Positions 9,852-17,468 of a stretch of 64,000 nt of DNA are shown one piece after another (position 1 is the first letter of the stretch; each line of letters begins with the position of its first letter). This DNA is from Lacinutrix venerupis (GTDB taxonomy: Bacteria > Bacteroidota > Bacteroidia > Flavobacteriales > Flavobacteriaceae): the NCBI RefSeq assembly GCF_003663945.1, contig NZ_RCCH01000004.1, forward strand, positions 186,001 through 250,000. The letters run 5' to 3'. The position numbers were made by a program, and so were the translations under genes. The notes beneath the pieces were generated by a model, which saw only the letters and a program-made list of their open reading frames with translations, ran no database searches and was not told the origin of the DNA.

Positions 9852-10259
9852 ATGCTTAGAAACATATTAGCAACAATTGTAGGTTTTATAGTTGCCGGAG
9901 TAACTGTTCATCTTTTTGAAAGCGTTCTTGGCCACAACCTTTTCCCACTACCCGAAGGTGCAAACCCAAGCGATATGGAATGGATAAAAAATAACATGGC
10001 TAGCATACCTATTGGCGCAAAGATATTTGTTGCTTTAGGACATTTTATGGGTATTGTGGTTGGCATGTTTGTAGCAGGCTTAATTTCTAAAACAAGTATG
10101 GTTCCCGCATATATAGTTGCAGGAATAATGATTATAGCAACTGCTTTAGTTACGTTTGGACTACCTAAAGAAACATGGTTTATATTAGCTGAAATTGTAG
10201 CTGTTTTTGCTGGCTTTTATTTTGGTAAAACTGCTGCGCAACGCAATGTTTTTAATTAA
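9852..10259 (+). CDS. Small multi-pass membrane protein, function unknown
   Basis: This 135-residue protein has four hydrophobic segments at about residues 5-22, 55-77, 83-103 and 110-127, with a short polar loop (EGANPSDMEWIKNN) between the first two. The glycine-rich helices and the architecture resemble small uncharacterised inner-membrane proteins frequent in Bacteroidota; I recognise no specific family. It stands alone between the secA terminator and the AT-rich orphan gene. That it is a coding gene is well supported by reading frame and topology; function cannot be assigned. Confidence 0.75.
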   Translation: MLRNILATIVGFIVAGVTVHLFESVLGHNLFPLPEGANPSDMEWIKNNMASIPIGAKIFVALGHFMGIVVGMFVAGLISKTSMVPAYIVAGIMIIATALVTFGLPKETWFILAEIVAVFAGFYFGKTAAQRNVFN

Positions 10260-10420
10260 TTATTATAATTACAACTTGACTTTAATAAGAAAATTAAGAT
10301 AAATCCAATTATCGTATAATATATAACACTTATGCTAAAGTTGTTTCAGTATTAAAATGATTTTATATTAATTAAATATTATGCGTAAACAGATGAATTT
10401 AGAAATAAATAACAAAAATA

Positions 10421-11335
10421 ATGCTTGAATATTTAAAGTTTTTGTTTAGAAAAGTTAAATCTTTAGATAGAAAATTGAATAATATCGCTTTTCTTCAAGA
10501 CAAAACTTGGATCCGAATATCACCCAACGGTTTCGACGAAAAATGGTTTTTTCGAAAAAATAGGGTTTTAACCTTATCCATTAATGGAAATATTGTAGAT
10601 GGTAGTTATGAATTCTTAAATGAATATTTAATAATTGAATTCTCTAATAAAAAAATATTACTAAATCAAAGTTTTATTTTTAATGATATTTTGTTATTGA
10701 AAAAAGATTCAGATGATTCAACTTTTTTTGCTTTTTATGATAACTCAAAATTTTCTAAAAATGAGTTTTTAATATATATAGAGAATTCAAGAAAAAAAGA
10801 TTTGAATATTAAACAAATAACATTAATTGATAATACAAAGGCAGAAATAATTAGAAAACCAAACCAAAAAGGAATAATTAAAGGAAATACAGTTTTAATT
10901 GGAGGTGAAATATCAAAAAAAAAACTAATTGAAACCAAGTACTATTATTATGAGTTAATTAACGGAAAAATTTCAAACATTTTCATAAAAAAAAAATATA
11001 AGATTTATGATAATGAAATAATTATAAAACAAAAATGGAAAGAAATAAGTATTGGAGATACAATTGTTTCATCCAACAAAGAAGTAATAAATGGACGATA
11101 TAAAATTAAATATATTATAGGTATAGAAATTTTAGATAATACTATTGAAAAAAGATTTCATATTTCATATAGGAAAACATTAATTAAAAAAAGAAAAATT
11201 GAGGTTTGGCAAAAAACTTCTTATGGCTATTCAGTTGGCGATTTAGTAAGAAAAAATAATAAAAAAGCAAACAATGGAAAATATTGGATTGAAATTTTTA
11301 AAATTCTTCGAGTTAAAAATGGAAAAGTTGCTTAA
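10421..11335 (+). CDS. Uncharacterised AT-rich protein with repeated beta-strand motifs
   Basis: A 304-residue protein rich in Lys, Ile and Asn, with no signal peptide or membrane helix. The segment WFFRKNRVLTLSINGNIVDG, continuing to SYEFLNEYLIIEF, resembles a short beta-rich unit (Trp / NG / DGxYE / LLI) that I associate with uncharacterised Flavobacteriia proteins; similar 'NGRYKIKYI' and 'NGKYWIEIF' units recur near the C-terminus (about residues 225 and 286). Codon use is visibly more AT-rich than its neighbours (long A runs), which may mean recent acquisition or low constraint. No neighbour suggests a role. Confidence 0.65.
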   Translation: MLEYLKFLFRKVKSLDRKLNNIAFLQDKTWIRISPNGFDEKWFFRKNRVLTLSINGNIVDGSYEFLNEYLIIEFSNKKILLNQSFIFNDILLLKKDSDDSTFFAFYDNSKFSKNEFLIYIENSRKKDLNIKQITLIDNTKAEIIRKPNQKGIIKGNTVLIGGEISKKKLIETKYYYYELINGKISNIFIKKKYKIYDNEIIIKQKWKEISIGDTIVSSNKEVINGRYKIKYIIGIEILDNTIEKRFHISYRKTLIKKRKIEVWQKTSYGYSVGDLVRKNNKKANNGKYWIEIFKILRVKNGKVA

Positions 11336-11448
11336 AAAAGATAAATATGTATAACTAAATTTTATAGAACGTTTCTCAATTCTATTTAAACTTTAAAACG
11401 CATATTTAAAACTTTGATTAAACTGAACAAATTAAAAAATTTATAAAA

Positions 11449-12138
11449 TCACAATCCTAAAACAATTTCAGGATTAATAGTATTCTCTTTATAAAAATCT
11501 AAATCCTTTAAAGAGCAAACACCAGGATAGTCACCTTCATTATCTTGTAAATCTATTATTATTTGAAAATGTAAATGTGGTGCATAATCTCCATTAACCT
11601 CAGCGTCTCCTAATTTTGCTATAACATCACCTTGTCTAACCTTTGCTCCTACTTTTAAACCTATTAAAGATTCGCGAGATAAATGCCCATAAAGTGTATA
11701 AAATACAAAACCGTTTAACTCATGTTGCAGAATAATGGTTGGACCATAGTCTCCAAAATTGGTGTTATCTTTATAGCTATGTATTTCTCCATTAAAAGCA
11801 GATAAAACAGGTGTTTCTGCCTCTACCCATAAATCTAAACCTATATGGATATTACGTTCGGTTTCTGGATTTTGATTATTAAAATAAGAGCTACGATTAT
11901 AAATATTGCGTTTCTCTAAGTAACCTCCAAAGGCAACTTTTTTATTTTTAAGTCTTAAGTAGTTGGTAATATAAATTTCCCAAGCTGTGGAAGACGAATT
12001 ATCGAAACTTTGAAGTGCGTTATTAGTTTCAGATAAATCTATGGAAGTATAAAGGTTTTTAGGTATACTAGCATCGATAACAAATATGTTTTCTAAAGCT
12101 AGTTCTCTAAAAATGGTTTTTATTTTTTTTGAATTCAT
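11449..12138 (-). CDS. M23-family metallopeptidase (LytM-like)
   Basis: The catalytic domain has every M23 zinc-site motif: HIGLDLW (first His and Asp), YGHLS, and the HLHFQ pair near the C-terminus. Enzymes of this family cleave peptidoglycan cross-bridges. I place the start at the internal ATG giving MNSKKIKTIFREL, because the longer reading to 12162 adds eight residues (MHVCAELI) of no family character; that reading cannot be excluded. No signal peptide is visible, which is odd for a wall hydrolase and leaves the cellular site and substrate open. The sigma-factor operon genes are transcribed towards it, 26-50 bp upstream, so read-through is possible. Confidence 0.82.
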   Translation of the reverse strand: MNSKKIKTIFRELALENIFVIDASIPKNLYTSIDLSETNNALQSFDNSSSTAWEIYITNYLRLKNKKVAFGGYLEKRNIYNRSSYFNNQNPETERNIHIGLDLWVEAETPVLSAFNGEIHSYKDNTNFGDYGPTIILQHELNGFVFYTLYGHLSRESLIGLKVGAKVRQGDVIAKLGDAEVNGDYAPHLHFQIIIDLQDNEGDYPGVCSLKDLDFYKENTINPEIVLGL

Positions 12139-12187
12139 TATTAATTCCGCACAAACGTGCAATCTATTATAAATTCAAAAATAAAAT

Positions 12188-13666
12188 TTATTCGGCAATA
12201 ACGTTACTATACTTTGCATTTATTACAATAGTTTTACTGCTATTACTATTGTTAGGATTATGCTTAACTGTTTTATTATTTGTTTGTTGTTTATTAAATT
12301 TTGAATGATTGCCTTTAAAATATAAGTTATAATCTATAGTTTTTGGCAGGTTTAAAAGTGCATCGCTATTTTCTAAAACGATGTTAAGATTATTAAAGTC
12401 TTCTAAAATATTATCAACATACAAATCGCCAAAACTACCATCTATAAGTGAGTTTCCACTTAAATTCTTAACATCTATATTAGACGACACAGCATTTAAA
12501 ATTAAATCTTTAGCGTTATTTATTTTTGCTTTAGACACATAGTTTAGTTTTAAAGCACCTTCATTCCAAGATTCTATAGACGCATTAGCATAAGAAATAT
12601 TAATGGAAGCATTGCTTCCATTAATATTATTTGCTAAAAATTTACCATGAGAAACAGTGATTTTTGGATCACTAATTACAGATGCCATTTTAAGCTCTCC
12701 ATGTTTAACATTGAGGTTTAATTTTGCTTTTTTGGGCATTTTAATTTTTATGGTTTTAATAACATCTAATGTTTTTTTAGAGACATCATCAAATAGATTT
12801 TTAGATTTTGAATCGCCAAAGGCTTCTTCCATTTTTTCTTCGAAAGCTTTTCCAAATTCTTCTCCCCATTTTTCCATTGCTGGAGCAAATTTTTCTTCAA
12901 ATTGTTTACCAAAGTTTTCTCCCCAAGCTTCCATTTTCTTTTCGAAATCTTTACCAAAACCATCCTCAAAAGCCTTTTCAAACTCTTTTCCGAAGTTTTC
13001 TCCCCAATCTTCCATCTCCTTTTCAAATTGATCTAAATCTGATTGTTTAATACTTTTTGCCCATTCACGCATTTCTTGTTCGTATTCTTCACCATATTCT
13101 TTTCTGTATTTTTTACTCCAAGAATCTAAATATGCTTCTCCTTCATCCTGGTATTTATCGAAATCGAAATCAAGATTATAATTTCCGTCTGGAGATTTGG
13201 GTATACGCAACACACTTAAGGCTTCTGGTAAGTTTTTTAAAGATTCTAAATTGCTTAAACCATCTAATAATGGTTCTAAATTTAAATCGATTTTTAAGTT
13301 AGATAGAGCCTCTATAGATTCTTCATCTAAAATATTTAAACTAATTTCTTTAGACCATAAACCTTGCGAGCCTTTAGAACGAATTGTTACTTCGTTTTGG
13401 TTGCCGTTTATTTCTAAATCCCAAGCGTCTAAAACTTTTTTAAGATCTTCTTTACTGTGTTTTTTACTTTCTATATAGGCTACAATTTCTACATAATCTT
13501 TACTCCAAGTATCTACCTCTATGTTGGTATGACTGGATTCTAAATTTATTATAGCGTTTTTATTAACCTTTATAGTTTTTTTATTTTTTTGTAGTGTATT
13601 TTGAGCAAAAGCTGCACTAGTAACTAACAAAAAAAGTAATGTTAAGTATATATATTTTAGTTTCAT
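12188..13666 (-). CDS. Secreted DUF4097-like protein with tandem acidic coiled repeats
   Basis: This 492-residue protein has a signal peptide (residues 1-21, cleavage after AFA). Beta-rich segments lie at about 25-115 and 310-455 (VKHGELKMASV, ASINISYANASIES, LIDGSFGDLYVD), resembling the DUF4097 putative-adhesin beta-helix. Between them, residues ~195-284 carry a charged repeat with consensus EKxMExWGExFGKxFEEKF, present about three times with weaker flanking copies. It is the last gene of an ECF sigma / anti-sigma-like operon, so it may be both target and envelope component of that regulon. Surface or periplasmic location follows from the signal; function is unknown. Confidence 0.75.
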   Translation of the reverse strand: MKLKYIYLTLLFLLVTSAAFAQNTLQKNKKTIKVNKNAIINLESSHTNIEVDTWSKDYVEIVAYIESKKHSKEDLKKVLDAWDLEINGNQNEVTIRSKGSQGLWSKEISLNILDEESIEALSNLKIDLNLEPLLDGLSNLESLKNLPEALSVLRIPKSPDGNYNLDFDFDKYQDEGEAYLDSWSKKYRKEYGEEYEQEMREWAKSIKQSDLDQFEKEMEDWGENFGKEFEKAFEDGFGKDFEKKMEAWGENFGKQFEEKFAPAMEKWGEEFGKAFEEKMEEAFGDSKSKNLFDDVSKKTLDVIKTIKIKMPKKAKLNLNVKHGELKMASVISDPKITVSHGKFLANNINGSNASINISYANASIESWNEGALKLNYVSKAKINNAKDLILNAVSSNIDVKNLSGNSLIDGSFGDLYVDNILEDFNNLNIVLENSDALLNLPKTIDYNLYFKGNHSKFNKQQTNNKTVKHNPNNSNSSKTIVINAKYSNVIAE

Positions 13667-13705
13667 TTTTTTAGTTTTTTAATACTAATGGTTTTAGTAT
13701 ATAAT

Positions 13706-14266
13706 TTAAATTTGATTTTCATTAACCGAATTCAAGTCTTTTAATTGTTCTTTTAAACGATGCATTAGGTTTAACCTTAACTTTAAGTTACTAATAAGAG
13801 CATCTACAGTTAACTCATCTGGACCTTGTTTTGTTAATTCCACGTTTAGCCTGTTATATTCTGCTTTAAGCTCGTCTAATCGCTTTATGTAACCATCGAA
13901 TAAATCTTTGTTTTCTGGTGTTAGTTTTACTTTAGATAATTCTAAATTAATATTAGCCAGGTAATAATCTTCAACTTTTTTTAAATCTGGAGATATATCA
14001 CCAATTGTTTTTGTTTCTATTGGGTCTACTTCTACAACAGTTGTATTTTGAGGGTTTTGAGAATTAAAAAACTGAATCGCTCCAAAACTTAAACCTAAAA
14101 GTACAATAACACTAGCAGCAATAGACAACCAGTTTATTTTTTTAGTTTTCTTTTCTGGCATTGCAGTTTCTAGCTTGCTTAAAAATCTTGCTTCATGACC
14201 GTTTGGCATACTATCGTTTTGCAGTCTATTATCTGCTTTAAACATGTCTCTAATATCTTTAGCCAT
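13706..14266 (-). CDS. Single-pass membrane protein, candidate anti-sigma factor
   Basis: A 186-residue protein with one membrane helix at about residues 45-66 (WLSIAASVIVLLGLSFGAI). The short cytosolic N-terminus is followed by a periplasmic helical region rich in Leu/Lys/Glu. No HxxxCxxC zinc motif is present. Its start overlaps the sigma gene's stop by 8 bp, so translation is probably coupled. Position and topology fit a membrane anti-sigma factor holding the ECF sigma encoded just upstream; this is inferred from arrangement, not from a recognised domain. Confidence 0.7.
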   Translation of the reverse strand: MAKDIRDMFKADNRLQNDSMPNGHEARFLSKLETAMPEKKTKKINWLSIAASVIVLLGLSFGAIQFFNSQNPQNTTVVEVDPIETKTIGDISPDLKKVEDYYLANINLELSKVKLTPENKDLFDGYIKRLDELKAEYNRLNVELTKQGPDELTVDALISNLKLRLNLMHRLKEQLKDLNSVNENQI

Positions 14267-14807
14267 AATTTTTATGTTTTAGTAATTCTTGTAATTTAAC
14301 TCTTCCTCTAGACAATTGTGTTCGTGATGCTACTTGCGTTATATTTAATATTTCGGAAATTTCTTCGTGATCATAACCTTCAATTAAAAACAACATAACA
14401 ACAAATTTGTACTTATCCGGTAACATATTAATTGCCTTTTTTATGTCGTCTAGACTTGTAGCATCTTCTACAATCCAATTGTTATTATTGGAGTTATCGA
14501 TTACTTTTAAATGAACGTCTTCAAGCTCAACTAAACGCTGCTTTTTTAGTTTGAGATAATCGATACTTTTATTAATAACAATTCGTTTTAACCAAGCTCC
14601 AAAAGTTACATCGCCTTTAAACTGCTGCAGTTTTGAGAAGGCTTTTATAAAAGACTCTTGTACAATATCTTCTGCCTCTGCTGTATGATTAACAAAACGT
14701 TTAGCCACGCAGTACATACCATCGCAATACTGGTTGTACAATTGCAATTGCGCTTTGCGATTGTTTTGTTTACATAAATCAATAATACTTGATTGAACGA
14801 TTTTCAC
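14259..14807 (-). CDS. ECF-family RNA polymerase sigma factor (sigma-70 group 4)
   Basis: The 182-residue protein has sigma region 2 (CVAKRFVNHTAEAEDIVQES, then FIKAFSKLQQF; around residues 33-65) and region 4 (MLPDKYKFVVMLFLIEGYDH, then EEISEILNITQVASRTQLSR; about 128-170), and lacks regions 1 and 3, as ECF factors do. It leads the operon with the membrane protein and the secreted repeat protein. The triplet layout suggests an envelope-responsive regulon. I see no full TAnnTTTG promoter in the 190 bp upstream, which would fit autoregulation from a different promoter class, but that is speculative. Confidence 0.92.
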   Translation of the reverse strand: MKIVQSSIIDLCKQNNRKAQLQLYNQYCDGMYCVAKRFVNHTAEAEDIVQESFIKAFSKLQQFKGDVTFGAWLKRIVINKSIDYLKLKKQRLVELEDVHLKVIDNSNNNNWIVEDATSLDDIKKAINMLPDKYKFVVMLFLIEGYDHEEISEILNITQVASRTQLSRGRVKLQELLKHKNYG

Positions 14808-14997
14808 TTATTGGTTTTTGGTTAGTTTATTTCGAACTCATTATAAAGACGATACAATTTTTGGGATGTTGCAAAAAAGTTTATTTTTTTTTTTATAAAT
14901 ATAGCAACAAATATTATTAAAATAGCGTTAAGATATTGACCAGCCTTCAGTTTTACAGTATCTTTATCATCTTAATTAATCTAAATAAAAAGTCCCT

Positions 14998-15543
14998 ATG
15001 AAACGATTTATCGTTTTTTTATTAATCGTTATTTTTGGAATACTTGGGTATTTCTATTTTACTAAAACTGGTATTTTTGAAGAAAGAAAGAGTCCAAAAA
15101 AAACAGTAGTGTTTGCTGTTGACGATTTAAAATTAGAAGTATTCTATAATAGGCCATCTAAAAGAAATCGTGAAGTTTTTGGTGCTTTAGTTCCTTTTAA
15201 CGAAGTATGGAGAACAGGAGCAAACGAGGCTACTACGTTTGAAACTAATAAGGCTTTAAAAATTGGTAATAACTCTTTACCTAAAGGTAAATATACATTA
15301 TGGACAATCCCAAACGATACTGCTTGGCAAGTAATGTTTAATACTAAACAATATAAATGGGGAGTCGATGAGACTATGAAACCTATGCGTATTCCAGAAT
15401 TTGATGTTATTACTTATACCACTCCTGTTCAACATTTAGAAAATCCTGTAGAACAGTTTACCATTGCTTTTGATAACTCTACAGATAATTTATCTTTAAC
15501 TATGGCTTGGGACAAAGCTAAAGTTGTTGTACCATTAAAATAG
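14998..15543 (+). CDS. DUF2911 protein, membrane-anchored or secreted
   Basis: A 181-residue protein with an N-terminal hydrophobic segment (residues 4-19) that is a signal anchor or signal peptide. The DUF2911 hallmark follows: LEVFYNRPSKRNREVFGALV, then PFNEVWRTGANEATTFETN and LPKGKYTLWTIPND, with DNLSLTMAWDKAKVVVP at the end. Family members are widespread secreted proteins of Bacteroidota with no established biochemical role. It is divergently transcribed from the sigma factor gene across 190 bp. The family call is strong; function is unknown. Confidence 0.88.
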   Translation: MKRFIVFLLIVIFGILGYFYFTKTGIFEERKSPKKTVVFAVDDLKLEVFYNRPSKRNREVFGALVPFNEVWRTGANEATTFETNKALKIGNNSLPKGKYTLWTIPNDTAWQVMFNTKQYKWGVDETMKPMRIPEFDVITYTTPVQHLENPVEQFTIAFDNSTDNLSLTMAWDKAKVVVPLK

Positions 15544-15663
15544 TATTTTGCAAACAGTCTTACTTTTAAATTAGCAAAGATGTTAAGCTATTAAACAATA
15601 CTTTTTATCAACATACTCCAGTCGAGAGCTTTTTAGTATTTTTACATTAACATTAATAAATTC

Positions 15664-16740
15664 GTGGCTAAATTTAAAAAATCTGCATTAAAAGAGAATG
15701 ATGGAATTTCTGCTCCAGAAACAACCAGCATTGCTGCTATTTCTAAAATTAAAGAAAAGAGACGACAAAAAAAATCTACCTCAGATTTAGTTAAAGCCAT
15801 ATTAAATGGAAATATTACAGCCTTAAGTCAAGCAATTACATTAGTTGAAAGTAAAAATAGTGAACACTTAGAGCAAGCTAATGCTATTATAAAAGCGTGT
15901 TTACCACATGCAAATAAATCTATTAGAATTGGAATTACTGGAGTTCCTGGTGTAGGTAAAAGCACTTTTATTGAATCCTTTGGAAGTTATTTAACTAATA
16001 TTGGTAAAAAAGTAGCGGTTTTAGCAGTAGATCCTAGTAGCTCGATAACTAAAGGAAGCATTCTAGGTGATAAAACACGAATGGAAGATTTGGTGAAAGA
16101 TAAAAATGCTTTTATTCGTCCTAGTCCTTCTGGTACTTCGCTAGGAGGTGTGGCAAGAAAAACGAGAGAATCTATAATTTTGTGCGAAGCCGCAGGCTTT
16201 AATACTATTATAATTGAAACTGTTGGTGTTGGACAAAGTGAAACCGCTGTACATAGTATGGTAGATTTCTTTTTATTATTAAAACTTGCTGGTGCTGGAG
16301 ACGAATTACAAGGTATAAAACGTGGTATAATTGAAATGGCAGATGCTATTGCTATTAACAAAGCAGATGGTAAGAATTTAAAGCAAGCAAAATTAGCTAA
16401 AGTTGAATTTAACCGTGCTCTACATTTATATCCTGTAAAAACTTCTAATTGGCAACCAAAAGTTATGACTTGTAGTGCCATTGAAAATGAAGGCATTGAA
16501 GCCATTTACTCTATGATTTTAGAGTATAAAAAACTAACTATCGATAACAACTATTTTTATTCTAAACGAAACCAGCAAAATAAATTTTGGTTAATTCAGA
16601 CTATTGAAGAGCAACTTAAAAACGACTTTTTTACTAACTCTAAGATTAAAAAAGAACTAGAACAACAACTTGAACTTATTGAAAACAATAAAACCACTCC
16701 TTTTGTTGCTGCAGAATATTTATTAGGATTAAAAACTTAG
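15664..16740 (+). CDS. meaB: Methylmalonyl-CoA mutase-associated GTPase MeaB (ArgK family)
   Basis: This 358-residue G-protein chaperone gates delivery of adenosylcobalamin to methylmalonyl-CoA mutase and removes inactivated cofactor. Motifs are Walker A GITGVPGVGKST (about residues 90-101), VDPSSSITKGSILGDKTRM, PSPSGTSLGGVARKTRE, the Mg-binding ETVGVGQSE, and NKADG for guanine recognition. The start codon is GTG (GTG GCT AAA). Its mutase lies 20 kb away on the same strand and the adenosyltransferase 10 kb upstream. The stop is separated by one base from the convergent exporter gene. Confidence 0.95.
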   Translation: MAKFKKSALKENDGISAPETTSIAAISKIKEKRRQKKSTSDLVKAILNGNITALSQAITLVESKNSEHLEQANAIIKACLPHANKSIRIGITGVPGVGKSTFIESFGSYLTNIGKKVAVLAVDPSSSITKGSILGDKTRMEDLVKDKNAFIRPSPSGTSLGGVARKTRESIILCEAAGFNTIIIETVGVGQSETAVHSMVDFFLLLKLAGAGDELQGIKRGIIEMADAIAINKADGKNLKQAKLAKVEFNRALHLYPVKTSNWQPKVMTCSAIENEGIEAIYSMILEYKKLTIDNNYFYSKRNQQNKFWLIQTIEEQLKNDFFTNSKIKKELEQQLELIENNKTTPFVAAEYLLGLKT

Positions 16741-16741
16741 T

Positions 16742-17368
16742 TTAGTTAAAAAACAACATATAAACTATGTTACCAATACCTATGGTTCCAGTTAAACAAC
16801 CTAAAATAAAGTCCATTTTAGTTGCTATATAAGTAAGTTTATGTTCTATTTTATAAGCTACAGTAGCATACAAAGCATATAAAGAAAAGGAACCTGCCGT
16901 AGAACCAATTGAAAAAAACAAGCTATTTATAAAAGAATACTCAAAATAATCTAATCCTATTAAAAACGAAATAGATGTAAAATAGAATGGTATTGCTGTA
17001 GTATTTAAAAGCGACATACCTATACCGTGCAAATAGGCTTTAGATTTATCAATTTCTTCTTTTTTTACTTTTTTCTTTATGGTATAGTGTAATCTAAAAA
17101 AGTTAATTGATAATAAAATTAAAATACCAGTGCCTATTTTTTGTATTATAGTAATGTACTGGGAATTTTCCATTAAAATATTAGATAAATATGCACCAAT
17201 ATTAGCTTGAAAAAATAGTACCGTTGCATAACCGCCTATTAGATATAAAGCAGATTTAACTCCACTCTTTAAACTAAATTTAACAACTGTAAGATTTAAA
17301 AAACTTGGTACAATACTACCAGAAGCCGCAATTATAAATCCAAAAAATAAGCAAGTAATAAAAACCAT
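16742..17368 (-). CDS. LysE-family membrane exporter-like protein
   Basis: A 208-residue multi-pass membrane protein with about six hydrophobic segments (roughly residues 2-24, 38-58, 70-90, 112-132, 138-160 and 184-206) and a Lys-rich cytosolic loop near 95-108. N-terminal GFIIAASGSIVPSFLNLTVV resembles the LysE/RhtB signature 'G...PGP', but with Ser-Ile-Val-Pro replacing the usual motif, so substrate export of amino acids is tentative. It is convergent with meaB, with a one-base gap and no terminator between. Confidence 0.68.
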   Translation of the reverse strand: MVFITCLFFGFIIAASGSIVPSFLNLTVVKFSLKSGVKSALYLIGGYATVLFFQANIGAYLSNILMENSQYITIIQKIGTGILILLSINFFRLHYTIKKKVKKEEIDKSKAYLHGIGMSLLNTTAIPFYFTSISFLIGLDYFEYSFINSLFFSIGSTAGSFSLYALYATVAYKIEHKLTYIATKMDFILGCLTGTIGIGNIVYMLFFN

Positions 17369-17468
17369 TATTAATTTTTAGCCACAAATTAACAACTTAA
17401 ACAATTAATACGTTGCTTTGTTATACTATTAGTTTAACTCAAAAAAACTAAACTAAACATTTATAAAT

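Noticed and set aside
12657-13478. Several ORFs on the opposite strand and other frames of the repeat-bearing secreted protein
   Set aside because: They are frame shadows caused by the repetitive low-complexity DNA; only the minus-strand frame has a signal peptide and consistent codon use.
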